DNA from: Russula earlei
Lineage: Eukaryota > Basidiomycota > Agaricomycetes > Russulales > Russulaceae
Length of the DNA: 27,777 nt
Direction: 5' to 3'
NCBI GenBank assembly: GCA_025769875.1
Contig: JAGFNK010000650.1
Coordinates: forward strand, 1-27,777
Part shown: positions 10,215 through 19,490 of the stretch, piece after piece
Position numbering within the stretch: the first letter of the stretch is position 1
Layout of the letters: every line of letters starts with the position of its first letter
Made by a program: the position numbers and the translations under genes
Notes under the pieces: model-generated
Database searches by the model: none
Told to the model about the DNA's origin: nothing
The model's input: only the letters and a program-made list of their open reading frames with translations

Positions 10215-11733
10215 TTGTCTAAACTTATGAGCACTAGAAGAGACATTACTGACAACAAAGAAAATCTAATTCCACTTTTATTTGAAAACCTCAGCTGTGA
10301 CATCCAAGATCACTGTCACCAAGGACAATTTGTGGGTGCATCTATTATCAATCATGGAAATCTTTCAGAGACTTGGTTATACAAAGACAACAACAACGAA
10401 GTTACCACTGCTCAACTTAAAGCAGCAGCCCCAGGAGTAGAGAACATTGAAGAATTCAATCCCTATACCTTTACAGGTTTCTTCTTAGACAAACCAGTTA
10501 AGTGGAGTTGTTCTAGAAGACATTGGGTTTACTACAACAACTGAGAAGTCAATTTTAGTGCCAGAACAACACAAGAAGTTACTACTATCCTAGGAACTAC
10601 ACCAAGTGTTCAAAGCACTACTCCAGGACCCTCCACCCAATGAAATACTCAACAACCCACTCCTCATACAGTTAGCAATGCACCACAAACAATCCCTTGA
10701 GCACTCACCCCAACCAGAATCCAATTACAAGGCTCAGCCCCACCTATTGTTACAACCGCAACAACTCAGAATCCTGTCATGTCAAGCAATCCATGCCTTG
10801 TAGGAACTGCACCAGAACCCTTTGATGGAAAGGCTGATAATGCAGAAGCCTTTTGGGCAGCCTTAGCCAATTATTACTATATCAACGGTGACTCCTTTAC
10901 AGATGAAAGCAAGAAAGTTGCTGCTGCACTAACCCACTTTAAAGTAGGAACACCTGCTGGAGCATGGGCCAGAGAACAGACCACTAAAGCTATGGCTCGT
11001 ATGGTAGCAGACTATGGGTCATGGGATGACTTCAAGAAAGCCTTTGCTGATCATTTCATCCCTGCAGAAGCAGAGTTAGCCTCCGCAAACACCATGCACA
11101 CTTACTATCAAGGGAAACTACCATTTAATGAATGGTATCAGAAATGGTCACACCACGCATCATGAGCTACCACCTATGAGAAAACAAAGATGTACACATT
11201 TAGGAAGAACATTAACCCAGCCCTACATCAGAAGATATTGGGAATCACACTGGCACCAACTACACTTGCAGCCCTTGTCAAAGCAGCAAGAGAATTTGAC
11301 AACCTATTCCACCTGTACAATTCCATGGCCTTTTGAGGAGGACGCTCTGTGCATGCCCGAGGATTAAACACTCAAGGATCAGAAAATCCACTAGAAATTA
11401 ACTTGTACCAAGGAGAACCTAATGAACGACCCTGGGAATCCAAAAGTGAAAGGAAACCGCTCACAGACATGGAAAAGGAATTCTGATGCAAGAACAACCT
11501 CTGCTACTACTGTGGAAAGAAAAATTATATGGCACACCAATGTAGAACAAAGAAAGCAGCCCAAGGATGCCAATGACAAAGTTCTCACCCTCAAACAGTA
11601 AGAGCCACTACTATCCAAGATGAAAATGCTGAACCAATACAAGAAGAACCAGTCCCTGTTGCATCATTAACAACTTGGAGAGATGTACCTGTGGACTCAA
11701 TCCCTCATCCTAGATCTGCTCCCATGGATTTTT
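10215..11733 (+). pseudogene. Element X gag (capsid-like domain and zinc knuckle)
   Basis: Gag forms the particle and binds RNA. The frame opens near 10215 and continues through TGA at 10542, 10641 and 10698. It then enters a clear retrotransposon gag domain (about 10800-11330) with the words PEPFDGKADNAEAFW, WDDFKKAFADHF and LPFNEWYQKW. Further TGA codons occur at 11163, 11334, 11484 and 11574, and a TAA at 11733. A zinc knuckle (11502-11543) reads CYYCGKKNYMAHQC. Against the CX2CX4HX4C pattern the His is replaced by Tyr, a C-to-T change. Protease follows in another frame. Confidence 0.8.
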
Positions 11734-11736
11734 AAT

Positions 11737-12379
11737 TGGACCCCCTTCCGCACCAAGAAGGGACACGGTCCAAATCAGTATGATACAAAGAGAAATCAAT
11801 TACCCCAGAGCTTTTACCAAGAATATCCACTCCCCATCCCTTGCCTTGAAAGTTACCCTAGTGGGGAAGACAAGTGGCAAAGAAATTGGTGCAAGAGCCC
11901 TACTTGACAGTGGGGCAGAAGGAATGATAATCCATGAACACTTCACACAAAGACACCACCTGCACCTCCGAACCATGTCCAAACCCTTGCCAGCACAAAA
12001 TGTGGATGGAACAGAAAATGCCAATGGACTAATATGCTTTAGCACCATCCAAAGACTTTGCATCCGAGCACACACAGGTGCTACTCATGATGAACAGGCA
12101 GAATTCCTTGTTACTAACATCGGAGACCACAACATCATCCTAGGAACAGATTGGTTATGACACCATAACCCAGATATCAATTGGGCAAACAATACAATCA
12201 CAATGTAGAACTGCCCCCAAACCTGCCTTACCACACACCCAAGTATAACTATTGCATCTGCATCTGGAACGCAGAATTACCCAATACAAGCACCTACTTT
12301 CCCTGAGGAAGAAGAGCCCAAGTTCACAGACATTGCTGCACTAATCTTCCCAGATACCGAAGGATTATCGAACCCATAC
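11737..12379 (+). pseudogene. Element X aspartic protease region
   Basis: Retroviral-type aspartic protease that would cut the polyprotein. The frame encodes RALLDSGAEG with the catalytic DSG at 11906-11914 and, near the end, HNIILGTDWL, typical of the family's second conserved segment. TGA at 12158 follows WL where the family usually has Arg. TAG at 12206 is a further stop. The preceding gag uses the frame one base ahead, so either an indel or a -1 frameshift lies at 11737-11775. The sequence is interrupted at 12380 by a solo LTR and resumes at 13352. Confidence 0.8.
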
Positions 12380-13351
12380 TGTCAAGACTCACTGTTGAAC
12401 AATCCAGTTCAAGAGTGAGGGGTTAGTTCAGAGACAAGTCAATAGATGTCTAGGATGGCGTGGGCAAGGAGCAGGGTCCAGAGCAGTAACAAATACCAGA
12501 GGGGTATGGTTACTGGTAAGGTCGAACAAGCACGCAGAGAGGAGGCCAGGATAGTCACAAGGGAACAGTCCTTAAAGGAGTATTCCAGGAATGGAGAGTG
12601 CCATAAACAAATGGACAGTCTGAGGACTGCCACTACTTTATTGAGCACTTATATACTACAAGAGAACTGCTAAACAGGGAACAAGTTGTAACCTTGTTAT
12701 CAAGCACAATAGAGTGATGAGTGAGAAGTCAGAGTACACATACTGAGCATGCTCAGTCATGCTCAGTAAGCTGCTGAGTAAGAAGGCTTCTCTTGATGAG
12801 TAAGAGCCTTCACTGTCCTCACTGTCCACGTGTTCACTGCTTTAGTACACGTGCAAGCACCTGATTCATTTTCTGTTAGTTAGTTTAGGGCCAGTCATTT
12901 GAGGACTTGTAGTCTGGTTCAGGGAATAGTGTTATCCTATAAGGCCCCTTATATAGTTCTATTAGGGTCCTTAGAATCGACCCTAATGCATCTATTAAGG
13001 TCCTTAGTATTGCTTTATGGTTTGTTCTATAGTTATTAGAGTTAGTCTAATAACGCGTTGCAGGGTCTTTGATACTGTGTTAGTGTCTATTGTAGAGCAC
13101 TTAGAGTCGTCCTAAAGGGTCTTTAGGAAGGTCCTAGTACTGTCCTTTATTGCTAAAAGGGTTACCCTTAAGTGGGGCTTGCTGTATGTCGATTGTGCCG
13201 AGAATCGCTTGCGCGACAATGCGCGTGCGATATTGTGGACACCTCTACTCACCCCTTTTGCTCGTGTGAACAGGGTGACACCATAGAGGCTGGGTTTCCT
13301 CTCATAAGGAAGGGTCCTTCAAGGGCCCTCTCTGGAGAATGGTTCATGACA
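12380..13351 (-). mobile_element. Solo LTR A, family 2 (972 bp), TSD CATAC
   Basis: On the plus strand it starts TGTCAAGACTCACTG and ends GGTTCATGACA. CATAC flanks it at 12375-12379 and 13352-13356. Its promoter reads on the minus strand (TATATAAG complement at 12648-12655). It is nearly the same sequence as solo LTR B at 13581-14545 but inverted. Removing it and one target copy leaves the frame of element X continuous. Several short ORFs inside are not genes. Confidence 0.95.
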
Positions 13352-13580
13352 CATACATGAATGAACAAATCTACAATGCCTTTAGACCAGCAACAATTAG
13401 CATACGAGCAAAGTCAACAACATCTACCCAGTTAGCAACATCTGCAACACCACAGAAAACACTAGATGAACTCATCCCCCCTCAGTTCCTGAAATGGAAA
13501 AGGGTGTTTGATGAACAAGCCTCCCAACACCTTCCTGCTCACCAACCATGGGACCATGCAATCAATCTAAAACCAGGAGC
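13352..13580 (+). pseudogene. Element X pol linker between protease and RT
   Basis: This 229-bp island between two solo LTRs encodes a segment typical of the protease-RT junction in Ty3/gypsy elements: LDELIPPQFLKWKRVF, then QPWDHAINLKPGA. Frame continuity across both flanking LTRs shows that it is in place, not transposed. It has no stop codon. Confidence 0.85.
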
Positions 13581-14545
13581 TGTCATGAACCATTCTCCAG
13601 AGAGGGCCCTTGAAGGACCCTTCCTTATGAGAGGAAACCCAGCCTCTATGGTGTCACCCTGTTCACACGAGCAAAAGGGGTGAGTAGAGGTGTCCACAAT
13701 ATCGCGCACGCATTGTTGCGCGAGCGATTCTCAGCACAATCAACATACAGCAAGCCCCACTTAATGGCAACCCTTTTAGCAATAAAGGACAGTATTAGGG
13801 CCTTCCTAAGGACCCTTTAGGACGACTCTAGGTGCTCTATAATAGGCACTAACACAGTATCAAAGACCCTACAATGCATTATTAGACCAACTCTAATAAC
13901 TATAGAACGAACTACAAGGCAATACTAAGGACCTTAATAGATGCATTAGGGTCGGCTCTAAGGACCCTAATAGAACTATAAGGGCCTTATAAGATAACAT
14001 TATTCCCTGAACCAAACTACAAGTCCTCAAATGACTGGCCCTAAACTAACTAACAGAAAATGAATCAGGTGCTTGCACGTGTACTAAAGCAGTGAACACG
14101 TGGACAGTGAAGGCTCTTACTCATCAAGAGAAGCCTTCTTACTCAGCAGCTTACTGAGCATGACTGAGCATGCTCAGTAAGTGCACTCTGACTTCTTACT
14201 CATCACTCTATTGTGCTTGATAACAAGGTTATGACTTGTTCCCTATTTAGCAGTTCTCTTGTAGTATATAAGCAAGCACTCAATAAAGTAGGAGACAGTC
14301 CTCAGACTGTCCATTTGTTTATGGCACTCTCTATCCCTGGGATACTCCTTTAAGGAATGTCCCCTTGTGACCATTCTGGCCTCTTCCCTGTGTACCTGCT
14401 TGACTCTACCAGTAACTATACCCCTTTGGTATTTGTTACTGCTTTGGACTCTACTTCTTGCCCATGCCATCTTGGACATCTATCAACTCATCTTCAAGCT
14501 TACCCCTCACTCTTGAACTGGATAGTTCAACAGTGAGTCTTGACA
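13581..14545 (+). mobile_element. Solo LTR B, family 2 (965 bp), TSD GGAGC
   Basis: Starts TGTCATGAACCATTC and ends GTGAGTCTTGACA, with GGAGC on both sides (13576-13580 and 14546-14550). A TATA box at 14265-14272 is followed by AATAAAG and then AGACTGTCCATTTGT. It is a near copy of LTR A in opposite orientation. It splits the pol frame right after the codons for KPGA, and the frame resumes beyond it. Confidence 0.95.
14265..14272 (+). promoter_or_regulatory. TATA box of solo LTR B
   Basis: TATATAAG with downstream sequence AGACTGTCCATTTGT, shared with solo LTR family 1. Confidence 0.6.
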
Positions 14546-15136
14546 GGAGCCACCTGACACAATTGTGGCATTTATCAACTTACTCCCAAGGAGTTACAAG
14601 CCCTAAAAGAATATCTAGATGAACATTTGAAGAGAGGCACTATCCGACCATCAAAAGCAGCTATTTCCAGTCCATTCTTCTTTGTAGAAAAGAAAGGAGG
14701 GACTTTACAACCAGTACAAGATTACAGAGCCCTGAATACAGCAACTATCAAGGATGCATACCCACTATCACTGATTCCCGAATTAATTGACAAACTCCAA
14801 GGAGCCCAATACTTCACCAAGTTTGACGTACGATGGGGATACAACAATATCCACCTAAGAGGATGCAATGAACACCTTGCAGAATTCAAGACACCATTAG
14901 GACTCTTTGAACCTCTGATAATGACCTTTGGCCTCTGCAATGCCCCAGCCACTTTCCAACATTTTATGAACACTATTCTAGCAGAATACATTGCCACCAA
15001 ACAAGTGGTCATTTATCTAGACAATATATTGATCATGGCACAAACCTTGAATGAACTAGATAATTGGACACATAAGGTCCTAAAGACACTCCAAGACCAC
15101 AACCTATATTTGAAACCAGAGAAGTGTGCATTTTGA
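14546..15136 (+). pseudogene. Element X reverse transcriptase
   Basis: RT would copy element RNA into DNA. The order of motifs is right: GTIRPSKAAISSPFFFVEKK, VQDYRALN, YFTKFDVRWGYNN, FGLCNAPATFQ, then the catalytic box. That box reads YLDN (15014-15025) instead of YxDD, so the second catalytic Asp is Asn. GAC-GAT to GAC-AAT is what deamination of the opposite-strand CpG would give. TGA codons lie at 14555 (near the start) and 15134 (after KCAF), both at likely Arg positions. Confidence 0.92.
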
Positions 15137-15942
15137 GAAACCTCTATCAGTTACCTGGGCATCAATATCTCCCAAGGACAAATATCCATGGATTGGGATA
15201 AGTTGCTAGGCATTACAAAATGGCCTACTCCAACCAACATCACCAAAGTACAAGCATTTTGGGGATTCTGCAACTTCTATCAACAATTTATCCACCAACA
15301 CTCACAGATGGCACAACCCTTGTTTAATTTCACAAAGAAAGAAAACCCCTTCAAATGGGAGAATGATGAAGAACAAGCATTTAGAAGATTAATCCAGGCA
15401 TTCATGACAGCCCCAGTCCTCATGTTACCTGATCATACTAAACCCTTTAAACTCATCTGGAATGCAAGCAACTTTGCAGTTGGCTCAATTTTAGAACAAC
15501 CAGATGAATTTAACAGATATCACCCAGTAGCCTACTTTTCAAAAAATCCTTGGACCCTGCACAATGAAATTACATGATCTATAGTAAAGAACTCCTTGCC
15601 ATCATCTCATCCCTCTGGCATTTCCAACATTACCTGGAGGGTGCCACACATCCTATTTATCTATGGACGGACCATAATAATTTAACATACTTCATGACAA
15701 AACAGAAACTCACTCGACAGCAGGCCCGATGGGCACTCCTTCTCAGCAATTTTGACTTCACTATCACCCACCACCCAGGAACTATGAACAAAGCAGATGG
15801 TCTGTCCAGGCAGCCAGACTTTAAAGAGGGGATACAAAACAAAAATGATGGAAAGGTACTCCTGGACAATAAATATTTTAAAATCAGAGCAACATGCACC
15901 TCTGCTACAGAACCAATCGGTGACCAAGACCTTTGACAACAA
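15137..15942 (+). pseudogene. Element X RT connection and RNase H
   Basis: The first part encodes ISYLGINISQGQISMDWDK and VQAFWGFCNFYQQFI, the usual RT-RNase H connection. The RNase H begins near 15430. The conserved DAS motif reads NAS (15461-15466), losing the first catalytic Asp, and the following Asp is also Asn (15470-15472). Later words match the family: YSKELLAI, WTDHNNLTYF and NKADGLSRQPD. A one-base frame change occurs near 15572, just before the YSKELL segment. TGA occurs at 15934. Confidence 0.88.
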
Positions 15943-16262
15943 CTATGATCTAGCAAAGACTATGACCCAGAAGTGTCTAATGCATTAGCAATCATTATAA
16001 AGAATGGACCAAGACAGTTGTCCAAAGGCCTACAGGACTGGAACCTCGAAGATGGACTAATATTATTCAAAGGAAAAGTCTACATCCCAAACAATGACAC
16101 CCTACAAAAGAAAATTTTGAAACTACACCACAACTCTCTCACCGTGGGACATCCTGGCCAATGGAAAACTTATGAACTAATTAGTTGTAACTATTGGTGG
16201 CCAGGAATGCTAACCTATGTCAAAGGTTACATAGAAGGTTGTGCAATTTGCCAAAGCACAAA
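15943..16262 (+). pseudogene. Element X integrase N-terminal zinc domain
   Basis: Integrase inserts the DNA copy into the host genome. After TGA 15946 the frame stays open. It encodes the zinc-binding part, LKLHHNSLTVGHPGQW followed by YWWPGM and GCAICQSTNA, with the His pair and Cys pair of the HHCC motif present. The frame is cut after STN by the solo LTR at 16263 and continues at 16813 in the same phase. Confidence 0.88.
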
Positions 16263-16812
16263 TGCTAGGATTCTTGTGTTCTGCGCTCTCATCCACTTAC
16301 CTATGCTACTCATCTTTGTTTACTCATATGCACTTACTCATCTGGTTTACTGATTGCTTACTGATCCACTTACTGATCCACTTACTCATTGATCAGTAAT
16401 GGCTTACTCATTACTTACTGGTTGATGACAGATACTAGAAAAGAATTACTCACACGTGAGTCATTTCTGACATTCTCGAATTGCACCCTACATATTTGGA
16501 TACTACTGGTTCTCAGCTATGTGCACCCCGAGTCTCGTACGAATCGGATCATTAGTTCTTGAGATATTGTATAAATAGTCTGTGGTACTAAGAAGTCGAG
16601 CCTTACGCTCGACTTACTCTCTAACAAGAAACAATCATCTTGTCAACAATCTAACTCAACTATAGTGATAGCTCTAAGTGAAAGAGGCCCCTCTCTTCTC
16701 TTACATCTATTTTTCCTGAGATAATATCAAAGGATTCAAAGTCTAGTGCTTGAACTAAATCAAGCAACTCTTTCACTAAGAGTAAGATAATAGGATCAGT
16801 CAGATCCTAACA
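16263..16812 (+). mobile_element. Solo LTR C, family 3 (550 bp), TSD ACAAA
   Basis: Starts TGCTAGGATTC and ends CAGATCCTAACA. The terminal 9 bases are inverted and nearly matched. ACAAA flanks it at 16258-16262 and 16813-16817. Inside are a TATA element (TATAAATAG near 16570-16578) and a perfect 7-bp stem-loop (16595-16613) shared with the fragment at 1-640. Repeats of CTTACTGATCCA lie in its 5' half. It interrupts integrase, and the reading frame is restored without it. Confidence 0.95.
16595..16613 (+). promoter_or_regulatory. Stem-loop after TATA in solo LTR C
   Basis: GTCGAGC, a 5-base loop CTTAC, then GCTCGAC, about 20 bases downstream of the TATA element. It would lie near the start of an LTR transcript. 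The counterpart at 464-482 has the same loop position and retains pairing through a T-G wobble. Confidence 0.6.
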
Positions 16813-17130
16813 ACAAAGAACCACCCAAAGACAGAAACACCCCTTGTACCAATTACACCAGCTGGAGAAGTATGGAAAAGCATTACCATGGACTTTATCA
16901 TGGACCTACTAATTTCACAAACATTTGACAGCCTCCTAGTCATGGTAGATTGATTCAGCAAAGCAATAATCATTACCCCTTGCCACAAGACAATCACAGC
17001 AGAAGAGACAGCAACACTAATCATAAATAATGTCTGGAGAAGAATAGGCCTTCCAACTCAAATAATATCAGACAGAGGCCCTCAATTCACAGCAAAAGTT
17101 ACTCAAGAACTATGGAAGAAATTATTGCCA
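16813..17130 (+). pseudogene. Element X integrase catalytic core, truncated
   Basis: The segment after solo LTR C encodes MDFIMDLLISQTFDS, which carries the first catalytic Asp. A TGA at 16951 replaces Arg in the family's D-R-F-S-K motif. GLPTQIISDRGPQF follows with the second Asp. The third catalytic residue (Glu) and the C-terminal and chromodomain parts are missing: after LWKK (about 17125) the sequence becomes unrelated and I find no continuation within the window. Confidence 0.85.
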
Positions 17131-17853
17131 TTTTCAGTGCACTTGGCGGAGTTTGAATTCCACCCAAATTGGCGCAGAAAACCCTCTCAAATGTGTGGGG
17201 CAAATATCTCCCTCAAAACAGCTTCAATTCACATAAAACTTATTGTCCCTGAATCGCCTGAATGTGGGCTAGGCAGCCCCATTGTTTTCATGAGATTTGA
17301 GTGAGAATTGGTGGAGCTGGACTCAAGCCACCTCCACATGTGTATTAGATGAATTACAACTCAAAATTGTGGTCTATATCTATTATTTTTCCCTCATGTT
17401 GTACCCATGGGCTGTCTTGAGGCAGCCCCATAGTGTTTTTGACTCAAGCATTGTGGTGTGCAACGTTGTTTCCCTCATATCGTGTGACAGTAGCACGGTC
17501 GTGTGCCAGGAAGGAGCCCCCCCAGGAAGTGCACACCTGAGCCCATGGGGCGGTGAAGTGTGTCCAAGAATGCAGAATGACTTCATAAGACTGAAGCTCC
17601 AAAGAGGAGGAGCACCTAGTGGGAACATGAGAATGCGTTTGTTCATTCGACTGCACTCAGGTTCACACAGATAATAAGGGAACAACAGGGCAACTTTATT
17701 CAAGATGGTAGCAGATACAGGTGGGAACTAAGGCTAAGGGACAGGAAAAGCACAAAAGACAGGCATATGAAAGGAAATCTAGACGTGAGAAGGGGACTGA
17801 AGCTGGACAACGCGAGGTATCGAGTCGTGGTCTCCAGCGGCTGTGGTAGTGGC
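17131..17853. other. Unassigned sequence after element X break
   Basis: No gene was recognised. GGCAGCCCCAT occurs twice (about 17271 and 17421), each preceded by GGGCT and followed by a GTTTT...GA segment, suggesting an imperfect internal duplication of about 150 bp. On the minus strand an AATAAAG word (about 17695) precedes a stretch without motifs. It may be part of another transposable element that truncated X. Confidence 0.35.
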
Positions 17854-18681
17854 TGTCAAGACACGTACTGCTGATCACTAAGGACTCAGGAGCAGGTGGG
17901 CAAGGGTCGGAACAGATGATACGCGGCGAAGGCGGCGTTGAACAAGAGGACGAGCCAAACGACGAGGAGGTACCAGATGGGGACTGGTAAGTGTTGCAAG
18001 AGGCAGAGGCGAAGGCTGGAGGCCAGTGCAGCAAAGGGGCTTTAGACAAGGCGGTCGTGGAAGAGTACCTTGGAGGCGAGGGAAGTCTTTAAACTGAGCG
18101 GTCGCAGGGAGTACCCAGGAGTATGAGAGTATCACAAATGGACAGTCTGACGACTGCCATGCTTCATTGGGGCTTATATACAGTGTACAGGGTCGATTAC
18201 AAAGCACTGGGACTATTCTAGACTCTTTGGTACCATCCAATAGGACTACAGAGGCATAAACTTGCTTGTGTCAAGTTTCAGGCTTACTGAGCGCATTACT
18301 GATCATTGTGGAGCGATGACATCATTATGATGTCACTGTGGGGCGCTTAGTGAGCCTATGAGGTCACTGTGGAGTTGCTCAGTCAGCCATGATGTCATTG
18401 GAGCCTTGATGATGTCAGATGATTTATGCAACAGTTTCTAAGAGTTTGTGCCGCTGTTTCGGGTCCATGGTGGCTGGGTGGCCATGTGGCTGCCACGCGA
18501 TGATTACCCGATTAGGAAACCGGTGCCTGGTCGTGTTAGAGTGCCTTTGCAATAGCAATATCTTGTACCACAGGAGGGATAGCCCAGAAAATGGAAGGGA
18601 GTCGGCAATGCAAAGTGAGAGAGGTCTTTCTTGAGTAAAATAGGACAATCCTCGGCCAGGACTTGGCCTTGGTTCGTAACA
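17854..18681 (-). mobile_element. Solo LTR, family 1 (828 bp), inverted, TSD GTGGC
   Basis: On the plus strand it starts TGTCAAGACACGTAC and ends TTGGTTCGTAACA. GTGGC flanks it at 17849-17853 and 18682-18686. It is the same family as 2654-3482 in the opposite orientation, with the TATA box complement at 18173-18180. Because the two copies have different target duplications, they are independent insertions and not the ends of one element. Confidence 0.94.
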
Positions 18682-18686
18682 GTGGC

Positions 18687-19490
18687 ATGTGGCGATTTGT
18701 GAAGGATGGCCAAGGCCAGGTGTGGTGATGAGGGGTGTGGTTGAGTCACGATGCGAGGAGGGGGAGATGATGCAAAGGAGAGGCTGGAGGGGGGATAGGG
18801 AGAGTGCTGGTGGGTGGTCGCTTGGGAGCTGATGGCACTGCTGAATGTGATTGCGGGTGGGACGATTGGAGAACTTGGATGGCAGATGCGAGGTAGAGGA
18901 GCGAGGGGGCGTGGAAATAGAAAGGGAGAGGGAAGACAGTGGCATGCTGGGAAATGGACACATAGGCGGCATGCAGATCTCTGACTAACAAAATGAGAGT
19001 CTAGTAAAAAAGGGGAGAAAAGCATACCGAAATGTACAGTAGCAACACTGTCTGATGGCAACGAAGATGGCAGCATGGTACAGGGCTCTTCGGCTGTGCG
19101 TTGGGACTCATCGGTGCATGGTGAAGGCAGGGGCATTGAGGGCGAGGGCGTGCAGTGGTTGATGGGGGCGAGGGTGGCATGCTGGCAGCAATGATGATGA
19201 TGATGTGAGGACGAAGAGGAGATGGCACGAAAGGAATACGCACATATGTACTCTTGTAAACAATTTGCGGCCAGCCATATAGCTGTGTGGGTGAGTTGAC
19301 ATCGAGGCCGTGCGCCTTTGCGACAATTTTGCATGTCTTGTGGTCCATGCATGTGTGCTGTATTGAGATCCCAGGCTTCTGCATTTACATAGGCATAGGA
19401 CTCTTCCTCCCCATCCTCATCAATAGCAGGAAGGGATGTCTTGGAAGCCTGAGCTCGTGGTTGTGATTGCTTCAGTCAAGTGGGAGTGCC
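18687..19490 (-). other. Open minus-strand frame, Ser/Pro-rich, unidentified
   Basis: On the minus strand one frame is open from about 19490 down to the solo LTR (and by chance into it). The first 70 or so codons look coding-like: an acidic patch IDEDGEEESYAYV, then MHGPQDMQNCRKGARPRC. The rest is low-complexity, Ser/Pro/His-rich. No known motif was seen and another frame is also open in part. It may be an exon or a transposon relic interrupted by the LTR. Confidence 0.25.

Larger units (their letters stand above)
7600..17130 (+). mobile_element. Element X: decayed Ty3/gypsy retrotransposon
   Basis: The order is promoter-like 5' region, unidentified ORF, gag with zinc knuckle, protease, reverse transcriptase, RNase H, then integrase. 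Protease before RT and integrase after RNase H is the Ty3/gypsy order. It is interrupted by solo LTRs at 12380-13351, 13581-14545 and 16263-16812. In-frame stops are mostly TGA (17 of the 21 I counted). Frame changes occur near 9740, 10210, 11740-11770 and 15570. The 3' part of integrase and the 3' LTR are missing after about 17130, and I could not fix the 5' LTR limits. The element cannot be autonomous. Confidence 0.85.

Noticed and set aside
14243..14479. ORF on the minus strand with a counterpart at 12446-12673
   Set aside because: Both are the same LTR sequence (A and B) read in one frame. There is no protein evidence.
12380..14545. LTR A and LTR B as a pair bounding one small element
   Set aside because: Opposite orientation, separate duplications (CATAC and GGAGC), and a spacer that is in-frame pol of element X.
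2654..18681. The family 1 LTRs at 2654-3482 and 17854-18681 as the two ends of one 16-kb element
   Set aside because: They are in opposite orientation and each has its own different target duplication (CCCCG and GTGGC).
18424..18972. Minus-strand ORFs running through the inverted solo LTR
   Set aside because: Their C-terminal parts are translation of LTR sequence, matched by ORFs in the other LTR copy at 2654-3482.
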